A DNA stretch of 64,000 bases from Streptomyces polyasparticus (GCF_014493765.1 NZ_JACTVJ010000010.1:124001-188000), one strand, 5' to 3'; numbered from the stretch's first letter, positions 34,263-43,549 are shown. A program made the numbers and translations. The notes: generated by a model from the sequence alone, not told the origin.

Positions 34263-34742
34263 TCAGCCGGCAGCGGGTGGCAGCAGCGGTCCGCAGTCCC
34301 ACTGCTGGAAGATCAACCGGGTCTCGACCCGGGCCACTTCGCGCCGTGAGGTGAACTCGTCGAGCACCAGCCGCTGCAGATCCGCGGTGTCGCTCACCGC
34401 CACATGCACCAGATAGTCGTCGGGCCCGGTCAGATGGAACACGGACCGCGACTCCGGCAGCGCCCGGATCCGCTCGACGAACGGGCCGACCAGCTCCCTG
34501 CGGTGCGGCCGTACCTGCACCATCAAAAGCGCCTGCAGTCCCCGGCCGAGCTTCGCCGGATCCAGGCGCAACTGGTGCCCCAGGATCACGCCCGCCCGGC
34601 GCAGCCGTGCCACCCGGTCCAGGCAGGTGGAAGCGGCCACGCCCACCTCCGCCGCGAGATCGCGGTAGGTGGTCCGGGCGTCGTTCTGCAGCAGACGCAA
34701 AATGTCCAGATCTACCGGATCAAGTACGACGGACTCGCTCAT
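34263..34742 (-). CDS. Lrp/AsnC family regulator divergent from a Cys/Met-metabolism enzyme
   Basis: A 159-residue Lrp/AsnC regulator with helix-turn-helix DARTTYRDLAAEVGVAASTC and a RAM domain (LLMVQVRPHRRELVGPF, HLTGPDDYLVHVAV). It is divergent from the cystathionine gamma-synthase-type gene, with only 59 bases between the two ATGs. Lrp proteins in this position usually control the neighbouring amino-acid gene, so sensing of Met, Cys or a related amino acid is likely. A minus-strand TATGTT near the start suggests a leaderless message. Confidence 0.92.
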   Translation of the reverse strand: MSESVVLDPVDLDILRLLQNDARTTYRDLAAEVGVAASTCLDRVARLRRAGVILGHQLRLDPAKLGRGLQALLMVQVRPHRRELVGPFVERIRALPESRSVFHLTGPDDYLVHVAVSDTADLQRLVLDEFTSRREVARVETRLIFQQWDCGPLLPPAAG

Positions 34743-34801
34743 CGGCCGAACATAACACGGGATCCGGTGGCCGATTCCGGTGCACTGTTCAGAATCCGCG
34801 T
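34743..34801. promoter_or_regulatory. Compact divergent promoter, both genes probably leaderless
   Basis: The 59-base gap holds a plus-strand -10 (CAGAAT, 34790-34795) seven bases before ATG 34802, and a minus-strand TATGTT a few bases before ATG 34742. Both transcripts would begin at or next to their start codons. An Lrp-type operator must overlap these elements, but no clear repeat stands out. Confidence 0.4.
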
Positions 34802-35992
34802 ATGGCAACCGACGACTACAGCGCCGTATCCCGGGCGCTCGCCACCGAAGCCGTGCACGCCGGCCGCGAGGACCTCGCCGGGCTCGGACTGCACGCGCCG
34901 CCGCTCGATCTGTCGACCACCTACCCCTCGTACGACAGCCGCGACGAAGCTGCCCGGATCGACGCCTTCGCGGCCACCGGCGCGCTCGACGACGGGCCGC
35001 CCGTGTACGCGCGGCTGAGCAATCCGACCGTCGCCCGCTTCGAGACCGCACTCGCACGGCTCGAAGGCACCGAGAGCGCCGTCGCGTTCGCCAGCGGCAT
35101 GGCCGCGCTGACCGCGGCGCTCCTGGTTCGTGCCTCTCTCGGTCTGCGCCACGTGGTGGCCGTCCGCCCGCTGTACGGCTGCAGCGATCACCTCCTGAAC
35201 GCCGGACTTCTCGGTACGGAGGTCACCTGGGTCGACCCGGCCGGCATCGCCGACGCGATCCGCCCCGACACCGGTCTGGTCCTTGTCGAGTCCCCGGCCA
35301 ACCCGACCCTGCGCGAACTCGACCTGAAGGCCATCGCGCACTCCTGCGGCTCGGTGCCGCTGCTCGCGGACAACACCTTCGCCACTCCCGTACTGCAGCG
35401 GCCCGTCGAAAGCGGGGCGCGTCTGGTGCTGCACAGCGCGACCAAGTACCTCGGCGGGCACGGCGATGTGATGGGCGGCATCGTGGCCTGCGACGAGGAG
35501 TTCGCGCGCAAGCTGCGCCAGGTGCGGTTCACGACCGGTGGCGTGCTGCACCCCTTCGCCGGTTATCTGCTGCTGCGCGGGCTTGCGACGCTTCCCGTAC
35601 GGGTACGGGCCGCGTCCGCCACCGCCGCGGAGCTGGCCGGACGGCTCGCCGCCGACCCGCGGGTCAGTGCGGTGCACTATCCGCGGATCGGCGGGGCGAT
35701 GGTGGCCTTCGAGACCGTGGGCGACCCGCACGAGGTGACCGCCTCGGTGGAGCTGATCACCCCGGCGGTCAGCCTCGGCAGCGTGGACACCCTCATTCAG
35801 CACCCGGCGTCCATCAGCCACCGCATCGTGGACGCCGGGGACCGGCGCTCCTCGGGTGTGAGCGACCGGCTCCTGCGGATGTCGGTCGGCCTGGAGGACG
35901 TCGAGGACCTGTGGGCCGATCTGGACCAGGCTCTCAGCGGTGGCCAGGGTCGCGGTGGGCGGGCCGGACAGCGGACGGGAGCGGCGAGCTGA
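34802..35992 (+). CDS. PLP-dependent trans-sulfuration enzyme (cystathionine gamma-synthase/lyase type)
   Basis: A 396-residue Cys/Met-metabolism PLP enzyme. The N-terminus has LSTTYPSYDS, the cofactor-stacking region A-F-A-S-G-M-A-A-L, the aspartate in LLADNTFATP, and the PLP lysine in H-S-A-T-K-Y-L-G-G-H. Near the end, PAVSLGSVDTLIQHPASISH is typical. Gamma-synthase, gamma-lyase and methionine gamma-lyase cannot be told apart by eye. The last 20 codons are basic and Gly-rich and overlap the end of the convergent ACT-GNAT gene by 59 bases. Divergent from an Lrp regulator. Confidence 0.9.
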   Translation: MATDDYSAVSRALATEAVHAGREDLAGLGLHAPPLDLSTTYPSYDSRDEAARIDAFAATGALDDGPPVYARLSNPTVARFETALARLEGTESAVAFASGMAALTAALLVRASLGLRHVVAVRPLYGCSDHLLNAGLLGTEVTWVDPAGIADAIRPDTGLVLVESPANPTLRELDLKAIAHSCGSVPLLADNTFATPVLQRPVESGARLVLHSATKYLGGHGDVMGGIVACDEEFARKLRQVRFTTGGVLHPFAGYLLLRGLATLPVRVRAASATAAELAGRLAADPRVSAVHYPRIGGAMVAFETVGDPHEVTASVELITPAVSLGSVDTLIQHPASISHRIVDAGDRRSSGVSDRLLRMSVGLEDVEDLWADLDQALSGGQGRGGRAGQRTGAAS

Positions 35993-37466
35993 CGGCTCCC
36001 GAGCTCTCGGCTCCGGAGTGCTCGGCCGCCTCGGCGCGCGGGGGAGTCGCTCCCGCGTCGAGGCGGGCCGTGATCACCAGCGTGCCTTCCTCGATCTGGT
36101 AGTCGAGCGGCAGACCCAGGCCGCGCATCGCCGCCACCATGCCGGTGTTGGCGGCCCGGGTCACCGCGTACACGCTCTCGCAGCCGGCCTCGACGGCCAT
36201 CGCGACCAGACGGTCGAGGAGTTCGGCGCCGATGCCGCGGCGCTGCCAGTCGTCCTCGACGAGCAGCGCCACCTCGGTCTCGTCGCCGTCCCACAGCAGA
36301 TGACCGAGCGCGACCAGCCGGCCCGATGCGGTCTGGACGGCGAGCGTGCGCCCATAGCGCGGGCTGAGCAGATGGTTGAGGTACTTGTCGGCGTCGCCGA
36401 CCGGGCCGTGGTACCGCAGCCGCAGCGTGTCCGGAGAGCAGCGGTCGTGCATCGCCTTGGCTGCTTCGACATCGGCGAGGTCCGCGCGCCGCACCGTGAT
36501 CGCGTTGCCCTCGGGCAGCGTCAGCACATCCTGGGCGCGCGGAATCCGCGGTCCGAGCCGCGCGTCCAGCTCGACCAGGGCCCGGGCGCGGGCGAACTCG
36601 GTGGGCGTGAACGGCAGATAGGGCCGCTCGACCACGATCTCGCCGCCCTCCCCGTCCTGCAGCCGCATCACACAGTTGTCCAGACGGCCCTCCACGGGCG
36701 CGTTCTGCGCGGCGCGGGCGCGGGACTTGGCGGGCACGGAACGGATCGTGCACCGGCCGAGCAACTGCCGCAGCGCGAGAGGCAGTTCGGCCGCGTCCAG
36801 GGCCGTACGGGTGGCCAGGCCCAGGATGCGGGTCGGTGCGTCGACCAGGTCGTGGGCGTCGGCGCGCTCGGTCCAGGTACCCGAGCCACCGGCCGCTGCC
36901 ACGGCCCGGGTGAGCTCGGCGGTGGCGAGGTCCTGCGGCGCACGCAGCAGGAACTCGTCCACCGTGCCCTGCGCCAGCGGATGCGTCTGCAGGCTCAGGA
37001 TGTCCACGCGCAGGGCGGCGAGCGCGGCGCACAGCGCGGCCAGCGAACCGGGCTCGTCGCGCACGGTGGTACGCATCCGCCACAAGGTGGTCGGCATCTC
37101 CAGGGGCCTGGTCTCGGTGTTCTCCTCGGTGAGTGCGGACGTGGGCGGGGCAAGGGGGACGGCCGTGCGCGGTGGCGGACCCGGCGGTGCGTGGATTTGT
37201 CGCCGCGCCCACCAGGTGTGGAACACGGCTGTGGCCACCAGCGCCACGGCCGAGGCGATCAGCATGAAGGGACCGCGTGGTCCCTTCACCACCGTCTTGG
37301 CGATGGTGTCCGCGACCGCGACGGCCGTGAACAGCGCGGCCAGCTCGACGACATCACGCCGCCAGTGATGCCGTGCCACACGCCGGGAACGCTCCGCGCG
37401 GCCCCTGAACCGGCGTCGGCCCCGGGTATTGGTCTCCGTCGTCACTTCCGTCATGTCACTACTCAT
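35934..37466 (-). CDS. Membrane-anchored GNAT acetyltransferase with an ACT domain
   Basis: A 510-residue protein with three parts. The N-terminus is Arg-rich and has two membrane helices (about residues 38-58 and 66-88). An ACT domain follows (LWRMRTTVRDEPGSLAALCA, with V-D-I-L-S-L-Q-T-H). The C-terminal GNAT domain has W-Q-R-R-G-I-G-A-E-L-L and AVTRAANTGMVAAMRGLGL. ACT-GNAT fusions in actinobacteria are protein lysine acetyltransferases regulated by amino acids; the membrane anchor is an unusual addition. The C-terminal tail after ARLDAG is low-complexity and overlaps the convergent enzyme gene. Confidence 0.85.
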   Translation of the reverse strand: MSSDMTEVTTETNTRGRRRFRGRAERSRRVARHHWRRDVVELAALFTAVAVADTIAKTVVKGPRGPFMLIASAVALVATAVFHTWWARRQIHAPPGPPPRTAVPLAPPTSALTEENTETRPLEMPTTLWRMRTTVRDEPGSLAALCAALAALRVDILSLQTHPLAQGTVDEFLLRAPQDLATAELTRAVAAAGGSGTWTERADAHDLVDAPTRILGLATRTALDAAELPLALRQLLGRCTIRSVPAKSRARAAQNAPVEGRLDNCVMRLQDGEGGEIVVERPYLPFTPTEFARARALVELDARLGPRIPRAQDVLTLPEGNAITVRRADLADVEAAKAMHDRCSPDTLRLRYHGPVGDADKYLNHLLSPRYGRTLAVQTASGRLVALGHLLWDGDETEVALLVEDDWQRRGIGAELLDRLVAMAVEAGCESVYAVTRAANTGMVAAMRGLGLPLDYQIEEGTLVITARLDAGATPPRAEAAEHSGAESSGAVSSPLPSAVRPAHRDPGHR

Positions 37467-37621
37467 GGAAGTACTCTGATCGATCGGTGTTGCGTGATCA
37501 CGAACGCTTTGTGACTGAGCGGTTAAGTTCCCTTCTGCCCTTTTTGCGGTCGGATTGCTTACGGGTTGCGCCGAGAAACGCCCCAGGTCGGAGCGGCTGT
37601 GACCGCGGCGTGTGACGGACA

Positions 37622-40315
37622 CTAACCGCCCAGTGTCCGGTGCAGCCGTCGCGTCTGGCTCTGCACCCGCGAGGTGCCGGACCGGGCGGCCCGCTCCGTC
37701 AGTTCGGGTATCTCGCCGCGCGCACCGCAGCGCTCCGCGCAGTCGGCGCCGACTTCGAGGAAGTCGCCGAGCGCCTTGGCCGGCAGACGTTCCATGGTGA
37801 GCAGCGCGGGCAATGCCGCACGGATCACCGACCAGACGGTGGCGTACGCGCCGGTGCCTGCCGCGGTGCGCAGGCCGTCCGCGAGTCGGCTCGGCGTGAT
37901 GTGCACCAGCGCGGAGAGATCGGCGATGTCCGCTCCCAGACGCGCGGGATCCAGCGCCCCGCGCGCGGCGAGCACGAGCAGAGCGTCCACCGCCTCGAGC
38001 CGGTCCTGCGGTTTGCGCAGGGCGAGTCCATAGGCGACCGAGAGATGCACGGCTGGTCCGGCGGGGCCGGGTGCCTCGGCGAGGGCCGGCAGATATCCGC
38101 TGGTGACGGGATAGTCGTGCAGGGCGGTGGCGGCCATCGCGTACAGCAGTCGGGCGGCGAGCAGCTCGGGCTGGCCGGGGACGACGGCCAGCAGATGCTT
38201 GTGGTGCAGCACGGCTGCGTCATTGCCGTCGGCCGCGGTCGCCGGGCGGCCCATGCGGGCGAAGGGACCGCGGAAGCGCTCCTGCAGCCAGGGCAGTTCG
38301 CCGAGATCGACGAGCACGCTGTCGAAGTTGTGGAACTCCCGCAGCCCGCGATGGGACACCGGTGCGGCAGGTGCGCCCGCCCGCAGATGCTCGGCCAGAC
38401 GCGCCCCGTGCGGGATGCCGATCGCCTCCGCCCGCTCGGCCCATGCGCTCAACTCCCTCTCGTCCGCCGGGCTGTCGAAGCGCACCCGCAGCAGCGCCTG
38501 GCCGAAGTCCGTCTCGCCCACGCGGGCGCCGAGCCGTGCGTACTCCTCCAGACGCTCCAGCAATACGGCCGGATCCAGCGAGCCCGAGCTGTCGGTGGGC
38601 GCTGCCAGCAGGAAAGGCGCGGGATCCACATGCAGCCGGTAGGCCGCCTCCCAGTAGCGTGCGTCACGGACCCCCACCGGACCGCCGCGTCGCCTCGAAC
38701 CTTCCGACCAGGCGAGCTGCGCATGGCGATGCAGGTACGTCGTGGAGAGCCGGCCGAGGACCGCTGCCACCATCAGCTCGATACCGCTCGAATGGAGGGG
38801 GAAGGTCCCGTCCTGGGAGATCCGCTGCAGGGTGTGGTCCCACCACCGCTGTGCCTGGACCACCGGAAGCAGAGCTTCGCGCAGCGCCTCACGGTCCCGG
38901 TACGCCTGCCGCATCAGCCCGTCCAGCGCCCGCTCGAACGTCACCATGTCGGAAACGGCCCCCGCGAGCAGCACGCTGACGTCCTCGGCCACCTCGGCGG
39001 GCGTCGCTCCGGCCGGCGCCGTCCGCACCGGCTCAGGCACGGGCGGCAGGAACTCCTCGTACGTGTCCGGGGTTTCGTCCTCGTCACCGATCGGCTGCCC
39101 CAGGATCTCCGCCGCACGCGAGCGCAGCCCCGGCGCCAGCAACTCCGCCGTGGTGGCCAGCTCCGCCAGCTGCATCCGGTCGAGCGCATCGGTGTGCCGG
39201 GCCACCAGCTTGAGCGCACGCTCCTGGATATCGGTGTCCGCGTGCCCGAAGGCCTCCGCCACGGCGGGAAGCAGCTCCCCGGCGGCCTCCGGACGGCTCC
39301 TGAGCACCTTGCCGAGCAGCACCAACTGGGCCCGGACCAGCTTCTTCTCCGTACGGAACAGCACTGCGCGGGAGATCTCCGAGAGCCGGGTGTCGGGCAG
39401 ATCACCGTCCAGGGCCAGGCCGGCGAGCACGGCCTGGGCGTGACCGGCCACCACGGAGCTCCCGTCGGACGCGAGGGCGGACCAGTCCGCTAGGTGGCGG
39501 AGCTGTTCCTCGCGGGTCGGAGCCAGTTCGTCCAGGAGGCTCAGGAACATGCGGTCGTCCATCGGCCGGCCGCCGCGCAGCAGCCGGGCCAGACAGGAAC
39601 CGACCATCGTGGCGCGATCGAGGGAGCCCTCGCGGGTGAGCAGTTCCAGCGCCTCGGGCCAGGAATTCTGCCCCTCCACACCGGGATAGGTGTACTGGTC
39701 GGTATAGGTGCCCACCTCCGGCGTCAGGAAGAACGCGGCCACGAGCCGGGTGAGATCCGGGTCGTTGCGCAGCCGGGTGATCAGGGATCCCTCCGGCCGG
39801 CGGAAGAGCGAGAACATCCAACCGTGCACATAGCTCTCGGTCGTGGGCGCCGCGCACCCGGACAGCCGCACGAGCCCGGCCATCAACTCATAGGAGATTC
39901 CGGACGACCTGGGCCGCTGGGCCAGCCGGCGCGCGACGTCGGCCTGCCATTCGTGCGCACGGTCCGCGAGCACCCGGAGCAGCAGCTCTTCCATGGAGGA
40001 GTCCGCCCAGCGGAAATCGCGGCTCGCGAGCCAGTCCGCGGCGGCCGCGGCCCCCGTCTGGCAGCCCGCTCCGGCCACGAACAGGGCCCGCAGACGCTCG
40101 CGCTGCTCCCAGGACCACACGCCCCGGTTCGCCGCACGCAGCTTCTTGAGCACTTCCCCGCAGGACCGGCGCTCCGCGCGGTCGAGCTTGCCGACGCATT
40201 GTGCGGCGAGCTCGGCTTCGCCCTGCTGGATCGCCTCGTACACGGCGCGCACACCGGCACCGGCATCGGCGAGCGCCGCGTCCACGGCGCCGCCCGTCAG
40301 CAGTCCGATCGTCAT
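37622..40315 (-). CDS. Large HEAT-like repeat protein (DUF6493-type), coupled to a SWIM protein
   Basis: The 897-residue protein is helical and resembles the large unknown family annotated DUF6493 in actinobacteria. The opening (TIGLLTGGAVDAAL, VRAVYEAIQQGEAELAAQCV) and repeated helix pairs of about 40 residues in the middle (F-G-H-A-D-T-D-I-Q-E-R-A-L-K-L-V, a HEAT-like motif) are the main evidence. No catalytic motif is visible. Its ATG at 40315 overlaps the stop of the SWIM gene (ATGA), so the two products probably act together. In other genomes such pairs sit beside MoxR-type ATPase and vWA genes, which are absent here. Confidence 0.6.
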   Translation of the reverse strand: MTIGLLTGGAVDAALADAGAGVRAVYEAIQQGEAELAAQCVGKLDRAERRSCGEVLKKLRAANRGVWSWEQRERLRALFVAGAGCQTGAAAAADWLASRDFRWADSSMEELLLRVLADRAHEWQADVARRLAQRPRSSGISYELMAGLVRLSGCAAPTTESYVHGWMFSLFRRPEGSLITRLRNDPDLTRLVAAFFLTPEVGTYTDQYTYPGVEGQNSWPEALELLTREGSLDRATMVGSCLARLLRGGRPMDDRMFLSLLDELAPTREEQLRHLADWSALASDGSSVVAGHAQAVLAGLALDGDLPDTRLSEISRAVLFRTEKKLVRAQLVLLGKVLRSRPEAAGELLPAVAEAFGHADTDIQERALKLVARHTDALDRMQLAELATTAELLAPGLRSRAAEILGQPIGDEDETPDTYEEFLPPVPEPVRTAPAGATPAEVAEDVSVLLAGAVSDMVTFERALDGLMRQAYRDREALREALLPVVQAQRWWDHTLQRISQDGTFPLHSSGIELMVAAVLGRLSTTYLHRHAQLAWSEGSRRRGGPVGVRDARYWEAAYRLHVDPAPFLLAAPTDSSGSLDPAVLLERLEEYARLGARVGETDFGQALLRVRFDSPADERELSAWAERAEAIGIPHGARLAEHLRAGAPAAPVSHRGLREFHNFDSVLVDLGELPWLQERFRGPFARMGRPATAADGNDAAVLHHKHLLAVVPGQPELLAARLLYAMAATALHDYPVTSGYLPALAEAPGPAGPAVHLSVAYGLALRKPQDRLEAVDALLVLAARGALDPARLGADIADLSALVHITPSRLADGLRTAAGTGAYATVWSVIRAALPALLTMERLPAKALGDFLEVGADCAERCGARGEIPELTERAARSGTSRVQSQTRRLHRTLGG

Positions 40316-41742
40316 CGTGCATCCCCCTCGGACACCGGCGCCTGCTGGGCAACGGAGGCGGAGACAGAGCGCCCGCCCGCCTCACCTCGCCGCACCAACC
40401 GCACCGCCAGCGCGTGCTTACAAGGCCCCCGGCCACCCCGGTACTTGGCCCACCACAAACAGGTGCAGGTCAGCACCCCGCCGTCCGTACGGACCCGGTG
40501 CACATGCCCGTCCTGCGCCCGCACCGTCGCCATCTCCCCGTCCAGCACCACCGCGCCCCGGTCCACCAGAGCCCGCGCATCCTTCAGCCGCGGATTGTGC
40601 CGCTCCACCCGCCCGCTGTCATACGGCAGTTCACGATGGAAGTACGCCGCCTCCGACGCGTCGTAGCCCACCCGGCCCGAGGTCCCCAGATACACGAGGG
40701 CCGCCCGCACACGCTCCACCGTGAGGCCCGAAGACGCGGCCAGCTCGGCCAGATCGATCCGTGGCTCCCAGGACAGCAGGACCGAGATGAGCTCGGCATC
40801 CTCCTGCGCCTCGGCCGAGGCGAGTGATGAGAGCACTCCTCCCTCGCCGGAGAACCCGCGGGTCACATCGGGGGAGAGCGTCAGCGTCAGCCGCATGCCG
40901 GGCAGCACGGCCTCCCACGCACCGGCCGACGGCGACGCATCCGCCGCGGCAGGCCCGTACACCCGCAGCGCCCTGGCATGGCGCAGCACTCGCTGCAGCG
41001 CGGCGAGCCGCTCGGGTCCGGGCAGGCAGACCGCACCCGGTGCAGGACGGGTCGTCGGCCGCAGTCCGCGCCCGGCCGGGACCACCCACATCGCCCCACG
41101 GCCGGCCCCACGCGCCCCGGTGACGCGCGGCAGACCGCGCAGAAAGAGCACCGCCTCGGCGGCCGGCAGCTCGGCGCGCAGCTCGAAATCCGCCGCCACG
41201 ACCTGGGCCTCGGCGAAGCCGCGCAGCCAGCGGTCCGGCAGCGGCACCTTCTTCTCGACCACCGGACCGTCCAGCGTGGTGACCGCCAACTCCTCCGGGC
41301 CGACCCGCAGATGGAGCGGATCGTCCGAGCCGACCCGCGACAGCGCCTCGCGCAGCGGGTGGTTGACATCGACATTGGTCGTGCCGTGCCCGACCCCGCC
41401 GCCGTCAAGGCCCTCACTCAGAAGGTCGAGCCGGGCCAGCACACCCCCGCATCCGGAGAAGGATTCAAACCTCAGCCGGTCGCCGCTGCCCGTCACCACC
41501 GGGTCGTACGACGCGGGCCGCTGCGGCTGGAAATAGCGCGCGGCGGCCACATCGGCCACGGCGAGCAGCGCCGCGGCGGCTATCCGTGGCGCGGTGACGA
41601 ACCCCGAGAAAAACCGCGGATGGTCCACCTGCCCCGTGGGCGTGGCACCGCGCGAGGTCTCAAGTCCGAGCCGCTGTCCCAGCGGTCCGGACTCGAGCGC
41701 GGAGGAGCGGTGATAGGCCACGGCCTGCAGTGATCGCGTCAT
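40312..41742 (-). CDS. SWIM zinc-finger protein
   Basis: A 476-residue protein whose only clear motif is a SWIM finger near the C-terminus, seen as C-T-C-L-W-W-A-K-Y-R-G-G-R-G-P-C-K-H (CxCx(n)CxH), a fold that binds DNA or proteins. The N-terminal 400 residues are conserved but unassigned, with a helix pair near 320-350 (LAELAASSGLTVERVRAALV) that resembles a winged helix. It overlaps the 897-residue gene downstream by four bases. The start ATG at 41742 is followed by T-R-S-L-Q-A-V-A-Y-H. Function is unknown; a nucleic-acid-linked role is possible. Confidence 0.82.
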   Translation of the reverse strand: MTRSLQAVAYHRSSALESGPLGQRLGLETSRGATPTGQVDHPRFFSGFVTAPRIAAAALLAVADVAAARYFQPQRPASYDPVVTGSGDRLRFESFSGCGGVLARLDLLSEGLDGGGVGHGTTNVDVNHPLREALSRVGSDDPLHLRVGPEELAVTTLDGPVVEKKVPLPDRWLRGFAEAQVVAADFELRAELPAAEAVLFLRGLPRVTGARGAGRGAMWVVPAGRGLRPTTRPAPGAVCLPGPERLAALQRVLRHARALRVYGPAAADASPSAGAWEAVLPGMRLTLTLSPDVTRGFSGEGGVLSSLASAEAQEDAELISVLLSWEPRIDLAELAASSGLTVERVRAALVYLGTSGRVGYDASEAAYFHRELPYDSGRVERHNPRLKDARALVDRGAVVLDGEMATVRAQDGHVHRVRTDGGVLTCTCLWWAKYRGGRGPCKHALAVRLVRRGEAGGRSVSASVAQQAPVSEGDAR

Positions 41743-41819
41743 GCGAAGAACCGTAAGCGGCGCCACTGACAACGGCCGCGGCCCTCAACAAACCGCAGGT
41801 CAGCGCAGTTTGGCGCGCC

Positions 41820-43397
41820 TCACTGACCGACGCGACCGGGCTGCAGCACCTTCGTGAACAGCACCGCCCCGGTGTCCTCGCGCAGCCGCACCGTCAACTC
41901 GCCGCTGCCGCCGTCGATATCGACCTCGCCGAAGTACTGCGGCGACTCGGCGGGGGACACGTTCGCCCGCGTCGGCGCCTTCACGAAGGACTGCTCGGGG
42001 CCGAACGTGCTGTCCAGCTTCACCGCCGGGAACCCGCCCGCCGCCAGCGGCCCGGACACGAACTCCCAGAACGGGGCGAAGTCCTTGAACGCGGCCCGCG
42101 ACGGATCGTAGTGCTGGGCCGAGGTGTAGTGGACGTCGGCGGTCAGCCACAGCGTGCCGGTGATCCGCTGATGCTTGATGAACCGCAGCAGCTCCGCGAT
42201 CTGCAGCTCGCGCCCGAGCGGGGCGCCCGGATCCCCCTGCGCCACCGCCTCGAAGTTCACCGCGCCGTCCGCCACCACCAGGCCGAGCGGCATATCGGAG
42301 GCGATCACCTTCCAGACCGCGCGCGAGCGCGCCAGCTCCCGCTTCAGCCAGGCCAGTTGCTCGGCGCCGAGGATGCCCACCGGGTCGTCGGTCTGCCGGT
42401 TGGCCGAGTTCGCATTGCGGTACGTGCGCATGTCCAGGACGAACACATCGAGCAGCGGACCGTGCCGCACCACCCGGTGCACCCGTCCCTCGTCGCGGCG
42501 GCCGGAGAGCGTGCTGATGGGGAAGTACTCGCCGAACGCCTGCCGGGCCCGTGCCGCGAGCACGTCGACGTTCTTCTCCGTATAGCGGACGTCGTCCAGG
42601 ATCTGTCCCGGGTACCAGTTGTTGCGGACCTCATGGTCGTCCCACTGCACGATCGAGGGGACCTCGGCGTTGAAGCGCCGCAGATTCTCGTCGAGCAGGT
42701 TGTAGCGGAACGTGCCGCGGAACTCGGCCAGGGTCTCGGCGACCTTCGCCTTCTCCTCGGTCATCACATTGCGCCAGATCCGCCCGTCGGGCAGCGTCAC
42801 CGTCGGCTGCAGCGGACCGTCGGCGTACACGGTGTCGCCGCTGCAGAGGAAGAAGTCGGGGTTTCTGCGGCGCATCTCCTCGAAGACGCGGAAGCCGCCG
42901 AGCTCCGGGTTGATACCCCAGCCCTGTCCTGCGATGTCGCCGGACCACACGAAACGCACGTCCTGGTGGCGCCGTTCGGGCGCGGTGCGGAACGTGCCGG
43001 TCACCGGGCTGCTGGTGCGCCGGGGGTCCTCGGGGTCGGCCAGGGTCACGCGGTAGTGGATCTGTTCGCCGGCGGGCAGTCCGCGCAGCCGCGTCGTGCC
43101 CGTGAAGTCGCTGCCGGGACCGAGCAGCGGACCGTGCCAGGTGTGCGTCCGGCGGAACGACTCGCTCGCCGAGGTCTCCACGATCATCCGGGCCGGCCGG
43201 TCGGAGCGCACCCACACCAGGCCGGACCGCGTGTCGATGTCCCCGGTCTGCACACCCCACGCGGCGCGCGGCCGACCGGACAGCGCAAGCGCGGGCGCTG
43301 CGCCCACGATGGGCAGCGTCAGCGCGGCGGACGCGGCGAGCGAGCCGCGCAGCACGGAACGGCGGCCGGGGGTGGAGCCCTGCTGACCTGCTGGCAT
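41820..43397 (-). CDS. phoD: Alkaline phosphatase D family protein, Tat-exported
   Basis: A 525-residue PhoD-type phosphodiesterase/phosphatase. The Tat signal carries G-R-R-S-V-L-R-G followed by a hydrophobic stretch ending in A-L-A-L. Metal-binding motifs are L-C-S-G-D-T-V-Y-A-D-G, V-Q-W-D-D-H-E-V-R-N-N-W and W-L-T-A-D-V-H-Y. The expected role is release of phosphate from organic esters outside the cell, with Ca/Fe-type metals bound in the cytoplasm before Tat export. A PHO-box-like repeat about 65 bases upstream supports control by PhoP under phosphate limitation. Confidence 0.9.
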   Translation of the reverse strand: MPAGQQGSTPGRRSVLRGSLAASAALTLPIVGAAPALALSGRPRAAWGVQTGDIDTRSGLVWVRSDRPARMIVETSASESFRRTHTWHGPLLGPGSDFTGTTRLRGLPAGEQIHYRVTLADPEDPRRTSSPVTGTFRTAPERRHQDVRFVWSGDIAGQGWGINPELGGFRVFEEMRRRNPDFFLCSGDTVYADGPLQPTVTLPDGRIWRNVMTEEKAKVAETLAEFRGTFRYNLLDENLRRFNAEVPSIVQWDDHEVRNNWYPGQILDDVRYTEKNVDVLAARARQAFGEYFPISTLSGRRDEGRVHRVVRHGPLLDVFVLDMRTYRNANSANRQTDDPVGILGAEQLAWLKRELARSRAVWKVIASDMPLGLVVADGAVNFEAVAQGDPGAPLGRELQIAELLRFIKHQRITGTLWLTADVHYTSAQHYDPSRAAFKDFAPFWEFVSGPLAAGGFPAVKLDSTFGPEQSFVKAPTRANVSPAESPQYFGEVDIDGGSGELTVRLREDTGAVLFTKVLQPGRVGQ

Positions 43398-43461
43398 CGG
43401 TGAGCCTCCTGGGACGGGTCCGACAAGTGCGCAGCAACAGACCTACTGGTGCACTGCGGCG

Positions 43462-43483
43462 CGTATGCGAACCCCAAGTGAAC
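43462..43483 (-). promoter_or_regulatory. PHO-box-like direct repeat upstream of phoD
   Basis: On the minus strand two contiguous 11-base units read GTTCACTTGGG and GTTCGCATACG. This matches the Streptomyces PhoP box: 11-base direct repeats whose first seven bases resemble GTTCACC. The first unit fits well, the second less so. The site is 65 bases before the phosphatase start. Confidence 0.6.
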
Positions 43484-43549
43484 AACTCGCCTACCGCACA
43501 AGGGAACACGGCACGCTCGGGCACCAACACCCAGAAGTGACGCAGCGGC

